Source: Acipenser ruthenus
Taxonomy: Eukaryota; Chordata; Actinopteri; Acipenseriformes; Acipenseridae
Assembly: GCF_902713425.1 (NCBI RefSeq)
Contig: NC_081198.1
Coordinates: 23,481,188-23,545,187, forward strand
Reading direction: 5' to 3'
DNA length: 64,000 nt
Positions 21,244-29,571 of this stretch are shown one piece after another. Numbering within the stretch: position 1 is the first letter of the stretch; every line of letters begins with the position of its first letter. The notes below the pieces were generated by a model, which ran no database searches, was not told the origin of the DNA, and saw only the letters and a list, made by a program, of their open reading frames with translations. Position numbers and translations under genes: made by a program.

Positions 21244-21377
21244 TGTGCACCGTTCCCGGAGGTACTGCAATACCGGGCCGATGCGTGGAGTGGACGGAGC
21301 AAGCCCCTGTTCCATCTCCCGATTCCAAAAATCAATTTAATATATGGTCCCCTGATAGGGGACGTATCAGATATTAA
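21244..21377 (-). pseudogene. U2 snRNA unit 14, 3' portion (nt 54-187), cut by LINE C
   Basis: 134 nt of U2 ending within the stem-loop IIa loop. The neighbouring spacer differs slightly from the array norm (GCAGG for GCGGG near 21143, AATATGC for AAAATGC near 21192). Confidence 0.93.
21370..21377. repeat. Target-site duplication of LINE C (3' side)
   Basis: GATATTAA here matches 28139-28146 on the other flank, an 8-bp duplication of U2 nt 54-61. Confidence 0.9.
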
Positions 21378-21905
21378 TACTCTTTTATTGAGATTTTACA
21401 TTTTTTTACATTTACACCCATTCGTTTTTTCATTCATTTTACATTTCTTTTAAAGATGACATTCATGCATACAGACATACATTTTGTTTTAAAAGCATTT
21501 AAAACACATTTAAAAACACCAAGACAATTGTGCTTTGTACATGGTTAAAACAGACACAGATTAAAATCAACATGAAAAAAACCTGTGCTGTTTTAAAAGT
21601 GACTGGAAAAAAAGAACCATCTATAAAAAACCAGTGCTTGTGAGGGCCGGGGAGTGCTCTCTAAAAGTTCAAAAGTGAACATAAAACTATATTACTAAAA
21701 CAGGGACAGGGGAAAAGGGACAGTGTGTGGAACAGTGAGTTAAAATTCTAAAATTTTAAAACACTTAAAATGTAACTTTTAATAGTTTACATTAAAAATC
21801 TTAAAGATACATAAAACAAAACAAAACAAAATCAAATAAAACATTCAACATAAATCAAATAAAAGTCCATAAAACTGAAACAAAAAGACTACATAAAACC
21901 AGGGC

Positions 21906-21956
21906 ACCGTTGAAAAACGGTCATGCCAGCTAAAAAGGGCGGAATGCTGGCATGAC
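21906..21956 (-). promoter_or_regulatory. Twin hairpins in LINE C 3' UTR
   Basis: 21906-21921 forms ACCGTT-loop-AACGGT, and 21920-21956 forms an 11-bp perfect stem GTCATGCCAGC/GCTGGCATGAC around a 15-nt loop. The same hairpins occur in copies D and E. 3' UTR hairpins are often the template-recognition signal of site-specific LINEs; that role is inferred here. Confidence 0.7.
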
Positions 21957-22026
21957 AAAATAAATAAAAGGCTTAGCGGTGCCCCGTAGTCCCGCTCCTA
22001 GGAGCTAGCGGTTCCAGTTTTTTCCT

Positions 22027-25000
22027 TTATTCCATCTTCACGTCCTGAAGTCCGGCGATCCTCCACTCCGCGCAGGCCTTGTCCTTCCCGAGGGTCCGGA
22101 TGTCCAGAATTAGAAAGTCCTTGATAAGAGTTTGTGCCCTTCTGGTCGTGGTGATAGTGTCTAGCTCCTGCTTGTGATAGACACAGACGTTACGGCCTTC
22201 CCACAGGATCTGCTTGACAACATTGATGACACGCCAAACGCACTTAGCTGTGCTGGTAGTGATTCCTCCCGCAGGCCCATAGAGCACAGTCTCAGCGGTC
22301 ATCTTGGCCGTGTCAGCAAACCTGTTTAGGAAGACAGAGACAGAGAGCCAGACACTGCCAGCCACATCACACTCCCAGAAGATATGGGCTGGTGTTTCTC
22401 TCTTGCGGCACTTTGCATAGGGGCATGTTTCTACTTGGGCTAGTCCCCTCCTGAACATGAACGCTCGAGTGGGGAGTGCACTGTGGACGGTGTTCCATGC
22501 TATATCCTTCTGGACATTACTGAGGCAGCTGTGAGACACATTCTCCCAGATTTTTTGGCTTTGGGTGAGGGAGAAAGTAGCTACTTTTTCAATTTCCTGG
22601 GAACCGGCAAGATATTTAGTTACAGCCTTGTATTCCCAGGAGGCCAATTTTGCTTTATCTAAGCCCAATTTATATATAGTGTCCCTTAAGGTTCTATAAT
22701 ACAATGGGGGGTCCCAGGAGTACGGCACGGTGTTATCAATAGTGCAGAGGCCCAAGGCCCTGAGACAGGTGGCAAAATAGAAACGATTCATGTAACATAC
22801 CTTCCTGTCCAGGGCCTGGATGTTCTTGATAGTTTGCGTGAGCCCCTGCACTCGGGTGAGCTGCACAACGTCCGGGACCCCCTTACCTCCCTTCTTGTCG
22901 GCTTTACTCAGAGTGGCTCGCTTTACCCTCTCCATCTTGCTGCCCCAGATAAAGCGGTGGATAATGCGGTCCACCACTTTTTTGGTGGTCCTGTCTGGGG
23001 GAAAGATTTTTCCTACATAAGAGAGGATGGGGAACAGTATAGACTTGGTTATTAATACTCTACCCGTCATTGTTAAGGATCTTGTGCTCCATCCGCCAAT
23101 CTTTTTACGGACCTGGTTAATGGCCGCCGTCCAGCTCTGGGCCCCCGAGCTATTGTTCTCGAAAATGAGGCCCAGAATCTTGATTTTGTCCTTTTTGACA
23201 GGGTACATGTCCGACAGTTCCCTATCTACCTGCCAATTTTTAGACACGTAGACTTCGCTCTTGGACTTATTAATCACTGCCCCGGTCGCCGTGCAGTACT
23301 TCTCAAGGATATTACTAATCCGAGGTACCGACGATGTGTTGGTGCAAATGAGTGACACATCGTCCATATATGCTGTTGTTTTGACCTGGACCCCGTTGGA
23401 TCCAGGCAGCTGGAAACCAGTTATATTGGTATCCCTACGAATTGCCTGCAGGAGGGGTTCGATGCACACGACATATAGCAGTGGGGATAGTGGGCAACCC
23501 TGTCTGACCCCTGACTGGATAGATATTTTACCAGTCAGGTGCCTGTTCACCAAGACTCGGGTACTAATGTTTGTATATATGGTTTTAACCCACTCCCTAA
23601 GTCCAGGAGCGAATTTCATCTGGTCCATCACTTTGTACATATATTCATGGCTTACCCTATCGAACGCCTTCTCCTGGTCAAGGTTGAACAGGCAGAGGGG
23701 ATGGTTCCGTTCTCTAGAATAAGCCAGAATGTCCCTTGTTAACATTAAAATATCGGTGATGGACCTCCCTGGGACGCCACAAGCTTGGTCAGGGCCAATG
23801 ACCAAAGGGAGGTGTACTTGTAGCCGGAGCATCAGAGCTTTGGCTAGTATCTTGTAATCCACGCAAAGGAGGCTGATTGGGCGCCAATTCCGTAGATCTT
23901 TAACTTCCCCTTTCTTATGAAGGAGAGTAATTACACTCTCCCGCATAGAAGGGCCCAACCGCTTCTCCCTGTAGACCGCTCTGTAGACCTCCGCTAAATG
24001 GACTTTTAGCGTGTCCCAAAAAAGATGGTAATACTCACCCGGGATGCCATCTGGACCTGGCGTCTTACCGGTGTTCATGGTCTTAACCGCCTGGGTGAGC
24101 TCCTCCAGCGTGAGTTCTGGGTCCTTCTCCTCCTCCTCCTCGTCCCGCACTGAGTCAGGCTCCAACTGGCTCAGGAACCACTCTATCAGGGTGTCATCTG
24201 TAGCTTTGATGTTATACAGGTCCCTATAGAAGTTCTCTACCACTTTTTTCACTCCCTCACTATCCTCTACTATCCTCCCCCTGCTGTCGAGCATGGAGGA
24301 CATCAAGTGCCGCTTCTCCCTCGTTTTCTGGAAGAAGAAGCGAGTACACTTTTCGTCTTCCTCCATTTTTTGCACTTTTGCATTGTGCATGACCTTTCGT
24401 TGTTCCTCCCTACAAAGCACTGAAAGATCTAGCTTGGTCTGGGCTATCTCGTCGCTTACAGGGAACCCCCGAAGCTGAAGCAGGCTCAGACGCTGGAGGG
24501 CAGCATTCAGGTGTTTATATTTGGCCCTCCTTTCTTTTGCTTTCCTCTTGCCTGCTGCTATGAAATAACCCTTAGTTCTCATTTTGACCATCTCCCACCA
24601 CTCTATAGGGGAGTTGAATAGGTCACGCAAAGTGGTCCACTCAACAAGCCTGCTCTTATAGGCTGCAGCTATGGAGGGGTCATCGAGTAAGGAAGTGTTT
24701 AATTTCCAGACCCCTGACCCCATCTGGGAGGTCTGAGGGACCTGCAATGTTACCTGCAGGAGCCTATGGTCAGAGAAGAAGACGGCCTGGGTGTCTACTG
24801 CCGTCTTCGTAAGGGAGCTGGTATGCAGGACGAGATCTATACGGGAGAAGGAGGTCCCAGATGAGCTCACCCAGGTAAAGGGAGGCACCAGGTCCTTACC
24901 TGCATCACACAGGGAGAAATCAAATATTACGGAGGACAAAACTCTACTAGAGCGGTCGTTGCGTGGCCTGCTCCGGTCTACGTCCCTCAGAGCACAATTG

Positions 25001-25470
25001 AAGTCACCTGACACGATGACGGGTACGTTCCCCAGCAGGAGTGGACGCAGCTGTGGAAAAAATTGAACTCTTTCGTTTTGGTTAGTGGGTGCGTAGACAT
25101 TGACCAGTCTGAGGGGAGTGTTGTTGTATGTCACATCCACGCTCAGAATTCTACCAGGTTCTACCTCCCTGCTGCTGCGGGAGGTAATAAATGGGTTTTT
25201 AAACAGGATACCTACTCCGTCGGCTCTGGCTATGTTGGAGCCCGACCAGAAGGAGTCCCCCAGGGTCCAACTCTCCTTCAGGTCCCTATAATCAGGGCTC
25301 GACGAAATACCACACTCCTGCAGAAAGATGAGATCTGCTTTCAAGTTAGCTAGATAGTTTAGTACATCAAATCTTTTTTGTGTCTCCCTGATGCTCCTGA
25401 CATTAACAGACACACATATCAGGGCCATCAGGGTAGCTAACAAGAAAAGGAGTCGCTGCGTCCACCCCAT
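22027..25470 (-). CDS. LINE C ORF2: AP-type endonuclease plus reverse transcriptase (1147 aa)
   Basis: The N-terminal endonuclease domain starts near MALICVSVNVRSIR, with LIFLQECG, SGDFNCALRDVDR and FFSDHRLLQV. The RT carries GKTPGPDGIPGEYY, NWRPISLLCVDYK, FNLDQEKAFDRVSH, SGVRQGCPLSPLLY and the catalytic AYMDD. A C-terminal zinc-like cluster CPYAKCRKRETPAHIFWEC follows. The first Met is used; the next, at residue 15, sits at the domain edge. The ORF1 stop (TAG) precedes this ATG by only 5 nt (TCGCT), so translation by reinitiation is likely. The frame is open for its full length. Relative to A and B the protein is clearly a separate family. Confidence 0.95.
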   Translation of the reverse strand: MGWTQRLLFLLATLMALICVSVNVRSIRETQKRFDVLNYLANLKADLIFLQECGISSSPDYRDLKESWTLGDSFWSGSNIARADGVGILFKNPFITSRSSREVEPGRILSVDVTYNNTPLRLVNVYAPTNQNERVQFFPQLRPLLLGNVPVIVSGDFNCALRDVDRSRPRNDRSSRVLSSVIFDFSLCDAGKDLVPPFTWVSSSGTSFSRIDLVLHTSSLTKTAVDTQAVFFSDHRLLQVTLQVPQTSQMGSGVWKLNTSLLDDPSIAAAYKSRLVEWTTLRDLFNSPIEWWEMVKMRTKGYFIAAGKRKAKERRAKYKHLNAALQRLSLLQLRGFPVSDEIAQTKLDLSVLCREEQRKVMHNAKVQKMEEDEKCTRFFFQKTREKRHLMSSMLDSRGRIVEDSEGVKKVVENFYRDLYNIKATDDTLIEWFLSQLEPDSVRDEEEEEKDPELTLEELTQAVKTMNTGKTPGPDGIPGEYYHLFWDTLKVHLAEVYRAVYREKRLGPSMRESVITLLHKKGEVKDLRNWRPISLLCVDYKILAKALMLRLQVHLPLVIGPDQACGVPGRSITDILMLTRDILAYSRERNHPLCLFNLDQEKAFDRVSHEYMYKVMDQMKFAPGLREWVKTIYTNISTRVLVNRHLTGKISIQSGVRQGCPLSPLLYVVCIEPLLQAIRRDTNITGFQLPGSNGVQVKTTAYMDDVSLICTNTSSVPRISNILEKYCTATGAVINKSKSEVYVSKNWQVDRELSDMYPVKKDKIKILGLIFENNSSGAQSWTAAINQVRKKIGGWSTRSLTMTGRVLITKSILFPILSYVGKIFPPDRTTKKVVDRIIHRFIWGSKMERVKRATLSKADKKGGKGVPDVVQLTRVQGLTQTIKNIQALDRKVCYMNRFYFATCLRALGLCTIDNTVPYSWDPPLYYRTLRDTIYKLGLDKAKLASWEYKAVTKYLAGSQEIEKVATFSLTQSQKIWENVSHSCLSNVQKDIAWNTVHSALPTRAFMFRRGLAQVETCPYAKCRKRETPAHIFWECDVAGSVWLSVSVFLNRFADTAKMTAETVLYGPAGGITTSTAKCVWRVINVVKQILWEGRNVCVYHKQELDTITTTRRAQTLIKDFLILDIRTLGKDKACAEWRIAGLQDVKME

Positions 25471-25475
25471 AGCGA

Positions 25476-27422
25476 CTATGATTGGGAGGTCGGGACACTC
25501 TTCCTACTCTTAGCTCTACGCTTGCTTCGAGGGGGCTTGGGCTTATTTGCAACTCCCATCACCCCTGAGAAGGTACTCACTGCTGCCTCGTCCAAGAAGG
25601 CACCGTCTTTATATGCACAGTACGTGGAGTTGTTGGGGCTATCCAACTCCCCACAAGGTGAGTCTGGTGGAACTTGCTCAGGGCCCCTCGGAACGTGTGG
25701 GTCAGCTTTGTCCTGGGGGGGGGTTATGACAGACAGCATTCTTTGGCTGTTACCGTCTGTTGAGTTGGAGCTGTTAGCAGACTTCTGGCTTACCGCGTCC
25801 AGGGGTATTCCCATGTCCTCCAGTGCTGTATCTAGGAGGACCTCTAGGGGGCCCCTGGTTTTGCCCATACAAGGGAGGGGGTCGAGGATGCTATGAAGGG
25901 AGGCCCTTCGCTTGAAGAGGGTCATTGCTACCGAGGTACTGCTGGTCAGGGAAGGTGTTGACCCCGACCTCTCCCTCGGTGCATTAGTGAACACCTCTTC
26001 TGCGAGGTGTGCTAGGGTTTGTGCCAACGACTGGGAAGGCTGGCTGGGGATGCCCTGGCTGGCTGCTACCTGCCCACTAGGCGGCAGTGTAGCCGTCCCA
26101 CTCGCCTCCGTCTCTGCCTGCGAGGGCAAGACTGGGGACTTTGTGTGGACATTAGCTGGTTTTGGATCTATGGGGGCCACCTGCAACTTGCTGTCTTTGA
26201 TCCTGATCTTCTTTTTTTTCCCCCCCTCGTCTCTACCCTTTCTTTTCCCCACCCTCTGCTGGTTCTTCACTCCCTTCCCCTCCTTCTCACTCTCACTTTC
26301 ACTGTCGCTTTCGCTTTCCTCCCCCACGGACTCAATCCTTATGGCGTCATAACGAGAGCCGAGGGGGAGTGCTGGCGCTGAGAGGGCCCTACTCAGGGGG
26401 GGGCCGCTGCTGGGTCCGGGCTCCCTCCCTGCCTCGTGTTCTGCATCAGAGGAGCTACTGGAGGAGCTAGTGGAGTAGCTGTTGTACTCTCTCTCTGGGC
26501 TGGGGGAAGGGGTCCTCGTAAAACGGGACATGTCTCGGGGGCGGGGGGGTGAGGGGGGTGCTGGTGATGATGGTGGTGCTGGAGTCTGGGTCTTGGATAC
26601 TGTTGGTGGTGATGTGGACTGATCTTTGTTACTTGCTCCCTCTTCCTGCTCAGGCCTAGGCTTGTTCATGTTTGCCTTGCTGGCTCTGGCCATGTTGGCA
26701 TAGGAAGAGGGGCAGTCCTTAAACAGGTGCCCCTTCTTTCCACACAAATTGCACTGCCTCTCTTCTCTGCAGTGGCTGGTCTCGTGGGGGGCGCCGCAGT
26801 TCCTGCACTTAACTACAGTACATGCGGCCGCCAGGTGTCCTAATTCCCCACATTTCCTGCAGAGTTTTGGCATCCCATTATAGAATACCAGCCCTCTGTT
26901 GGGCCCTAACACTATGGAGTTTGGAATGTGGCGGACGCCTCCAATGCCCGATGGATCAACATTAAGGCGTACCAGCCACTTTCTGGCTCCTGTCCAAACC
27001 CCATCTTCGTCTGTAATTTTCCTCCCTTCTGATGACACCCTCCCATAGCGGTTAAGCCATGTTGTAATATCATAGTCGCTAACAGCCTCATTGAAAAATT
27101 GGACAGTAACAACTTTCATTTCTCTGTCTGTCAGTGCATCCACACAAAATTCTTTGTATGGAGCGAGATATTTATTCTCCCCCCAAAAGGACCACATTTC
27201 TTGTAACTTTTGGGGGTTCCTAAAACTGACCTCAAACACTTCCTTAAGCCCTGGCAATTTCACCAAACAATTCAAGTCAGAAGGGGAAAAACCCATACCC
27301 CTCTGAAGAATGGTCCGGCTGAACTCCAGTCTCGTCAGTCCTGGTTCCGTTTCATCTTGCTTGTTTCTTGTGAAGCGCACCGCATTGTGCCTCCTGGTCT
27401 CCTGGGTTGGCCGGAACGCCAT
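25476..27422 (-). CDS. LINE C ORF1: CCHC zinc-knuckle protein (648 aa)
   Basis: RNA-binding partner of ORF2. Zinc knuckles: CRKCGELGHLAAAC, a shorter CRNCGAPHETSHC, and CNLCGKKGHLFKDC, at about residues 189-240. The N-terminal domain shares LTRLEFSRTILQRGMGF and a GLVFYNGMPKLC block with the A/B ORF1 pattern. The remainder is a Ser/Pro/Glu-rich tail with runs of Ser and Asp/Glu and a basic KGRDEGGKKKKIRIK patch. It is about 160 aa longer than A and B ORF1, from the low-complexity tail. The frame is open. Confidence 0.93.
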   Translation of the reverse strand: MAFRPTQETRRHNAVRFTRNKQDETEPGLTRLEFSRTILQRGMGFSPSDLNCLVKLPGLKEVFEVSFRNPQKLQEMWSFWGENKYLAPYKEFCVDALTDREMKVVTVQFFNEAVSDYDITTWLNRYGRVSSEGRKITDEDGVWTGARKWLVRLNVDPSGIGGVRHIPNSIVLGPNRGLVFYNGMPKLCRKCGELGHLAAACTVVKCRNCGAPHETSHCREERQCNLCGKKGHLFKDCPSSYANMARASKANMNKPRPEQEEGASNKDQSTSPPTVSKTQTPAPPSSPAPPSPPRPRDMSRFTRTPSPSPEREYNSYSTSSSSSSSDAEHEAGREPGPSSGPPLSRALSAPALPLGSRYDAIRIESVGEESESDSESESEKEGKGVKNQQRVGKRKGRDEGGKKKKIRIKDSKLQVAPIDPKPANVHTKSPVLPSQAETEASGTATLPPSGQVAASQGIPSQPSQSLAQTLAHLAEEVFTNAPRERSGSTPSLTSSTSVAMTLFKRRASLHSILDPLPCMGKTRGPLEVLLDTALEDMGIPLDAVSQKSANSSNSTDGNSQRMLSVITPPQDKADPHVPRGPEQVPPDSPCGELDSPNNSTYCAYKDGAFLDEAAVSTFSGVMGVANKPKPPRSKRRAKSRKSVPTSQS

Positions 27423-28138
27423 CCTTCAGCTGGCTCCTCCGATTGGGGTGGGAGAAGCCTCTGGACGTCCGGGTTGTCTCTCTCTACGGAAAAGAAACAA
27501 CGTAAGCAGCAAATCTGGGCAGTTGAAGGAACTATTACTTTAGTCCCTGAGGAGATGGTCGCCTCGCAAGAGGGACCCCCTCCCCAGGTGAACGGTGTCC
27601 TTCCCTGGCGGAGTAGGGGGCGCTGCTTGGCACCGAGACCACGTAGGAAGAATCGTGGCTGTGACGCCTCCTCGGGGTCCGGGGCCGCCCTCTGCTCCTC
27701 CCAGATGGTGCCCTCTGCTGGGCGCCTGCTGCTCTCTCGGTCTGGATCTCGATTACAATCAAGGGCTGGGGATGAGGTCGTCTAGGTCATCAAAGGGTCC
27801 TCAAAGGTCGTCTGGATGGTAGGTCCTCCTTCTCTCTAACTCCAGGAACGTCTGGAAAAGCCTGAAAAAGAAAAAAAAACTGGAACCGCCTGAAAAAGAA
27901 AAAACTGCTCTCAACAGTCAACAAAATCTTGAAAGACCCTCGGCCTGGATTGGGCAAGCCAAAACCAGACTGAGCATTAGTCTTCCAAAAAGTTGCCGAG
28001 CTGAAGAAAGCCAGTCAAAAATAAAAAAAAATTCTGTTCCTCCTCACCCGAACAAACCTCTCACAGACCCTCGGAGGGAGCGGGCAATGCCACTACCCTC
28101 TAAGCCTTAGTCTTAGAAAGATTTATTCGAACTGAAGA
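27423..28138 (-). promoter_or_regulatory. LINE C 5' UTR with two diverged tandem repeats
   Basis: In sense direction the 5' end begins TCTTCAGTTCG at 28138, and a related block TCTTCAGCTCGG begins at 28007. Both continue through AAGACTAA, TTGCCC and CCGAGGGTCT motifs in the same order, giving a period of about 131 nt. Further in, TTTTTCAGGC-TTCCAG is also duplicated near 27853-27905. Repeated 5' UTR monomers are a common form of LINE internal promoter; that role is inferred. Confidence 0.6.
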
Positions 28139-28146
28139 GATATTAA
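28139..28146. repeat. Target-site duplication of LINE C (5' side)
   Basis: Second copy of GATATTAA, part of U2 nt 54-61. Confidence 0.9.
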
Positions 28147-28199
28147 ACTGATAAGAACAGATACTACACTTGATCTTAGCCAAAAGGCCGAGAAGCGAT
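28139..28199 (-). pseudogene. U2 snRNA unit 14, 5' portion (nt 1-61)
   Basis: The first 61 nt of U2, majority sequence, joined to the LINE C 5' end. The upstream promoter region is present, but the spacer lacks one T near 28408 (same lesion as near 20091). Confidence 0.92.
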
Positions 28200-28784
28200 G
28201 GCGACTTGGCCCTTGCCCGGGGCCCCCCAGCCCGGACGGCACAGGGGGATTCAAAGGTGGGTGCAAAATTCCAAGCACAAGCAGACCCCCAAAAAACGGG
28301 CTGCTGCTTCCAGAGGGGAAATGTGCAATTTAAGCAGGAGAAAACAAAACAAAGCAAAAACACACACATAACACCAAAAACAAAACATAAACTGGCGGAG
28401 TGCGTCTACAAATAGTCATGCCAAGCTGCTATGCTGTGCAAGGTGCCTTGGGTAACTACAACTGTGCCTCGCTGGCTGGCTGGCTTGCTAAGAAGGTCCT
28501 GGCATAGGGACATGTTCCACCACACTTGTCTGGTTAGCTGCATGCTCCCAGGAAACAACCTACTGCTGTCTACATCATCACCACATGTGAATAAAAGAAA
28601 GAAAGACAGCAAGAAAGAAAGAGAGAAAGAAAGAGAGAAAGAGAGAAAGAAAGAGAGAAAGAAAAAAAAATAAGTAAAACGGCGGGAAAACTTGCATCAA
28701 CACTGGCACTCTCCCTCCAGCAGGGGTAGACAAAATGCTCACAGGAGAGATCCAGATCTGACTTTGACCAACGTTAGAGAAAGG

Positions 28785-28918
28785 TGTGCACCGTTCCCGG
28801 AGGTACTGCAATACCGGGCCGATGCGTGGAGTGGACGGAGCAAGCCCCTGTTCCATCTCCCGATTCCAAAAATCAATTTAATATATGGTCCCCTGATAGG
28901 GGACGTATCAGATATTAA
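28785..28918 (-). pseudogene. U2 snRNA unit 15, 3' portion (nt 54-187), cut by LINE D
   Basis: Same 3' break as in unit 14. Units 14 and 15 are neighbours, so LINEs C and D lie in consecutive U2 genes. Confidence 0.93.
28887..28918. repeat. Target-site duplication of LINE D (3' side), about 32 bp
   Basis: Matches 33951-33982 (U2 nt 54-85). The outer few bases (GGTCC) are also found in the LINE, so the true length may be a few bases shorter. Confidence 0.8.
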
Positions 28919-29450
28919 TACTCTTTTATTGAGATTTTACATTTTTTTTTACATTTACACCCATTCGTTTTTTCATTCATTTTACATTTCTTTTAAAGAT
29001 GACATTCATGCATACAGACATACATTTTGTTTTAAAAGCATTTAAAATACATTTAAAAACACCAAGACAATTGTGCTTTGTACATGGTTAAAACAGACAC
29101 AGATTAAAATCAACATGAAAAAAACCTGTGCTGCTTTAAAAGTGACTGGAAAAAAAGAACCATCTATAAAAAACCAGTGCTTGTGAGGGCCGGGGAGTGC
29201 TCTCTAAAAAGGTTCAAAAGTGAACATAAAACTATATTACTAAAACAGGGACAGGGGAAAAGGGACAGTGTATGAAACAGTGAGTTAAAATTCTAAAATT
29301 TTAAAACACTTAAAATGTAACTTTTAATAGTTTACATTAAAAATCTTAAAGATACATAAAACAAAACAAAACAAAATCAAATAAAACATTCAAAATAAAT
29401 CAAATCAAAATCCATAAAACTGAAACAAAAAGACTACATAAAACCAGGGC

Positions 29451-29501
29451 ACCGTTCAAAAACGGTCATGCCAGCTAAAAAGGGCGGAATGCTGGCATGA
29501 C
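29451..29501 (-). promoter_or_regulatory. Twin hairpins in LINE D 3' UTR
   Basis: Same two hairpins as in LINE C; a one-base change in the loop of the first (TTCAAA for TTGAAA) leaves both stems intact. Confidence 0.7.
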
Positions 29502-29571
29502 AAAATAAATAAAAGGCTTAGCGGTGCCCCGTAGTCCCGCTCCTAGGAGCTAGCGGTTCCAGTTTTTTCCT

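Larger units (their letters stand above)
21378..28138 (-). mobile_element. LINE C: third U2-targeted LINE family, apparently full length
   Basis: A 6.76-kb element in U2 sense with a 3' UTR of about 649 bp, ORF2 (22027-25470), ORF1 (25476-27422) and a 5' UTR of about 716 bp. It is flanked by an 8-bp duplication of U2 nt 54-61. Unlike A and B it has no poly(A) tail: the sense 3' end is CTCAATAAAAGAGTA joined straight to U2. ORF1 and ORF2 are distantly related to those of A and B (Tx1-clade type). Both are open, so this is the best candidate source copy in the window. Copies D and E belong to the same family and are almost identical. Confidence 0.93.

Noticed and set aside
22820-25353. Plus-strand open frames opposite LINE ORF2 (and matching ones in D and E)
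   Set aside because: They are antisense shadows of a clear endonuclease/RT reading frame and recur with each LINE copy.
28080-28138. Possible HDV-like ribozyme at the LINE C 5' end, as in R2 elements
   Set aside because: I could not build the nested double-pseudoknot with the expected catalytic C by eye; a covariance-model search would decide.
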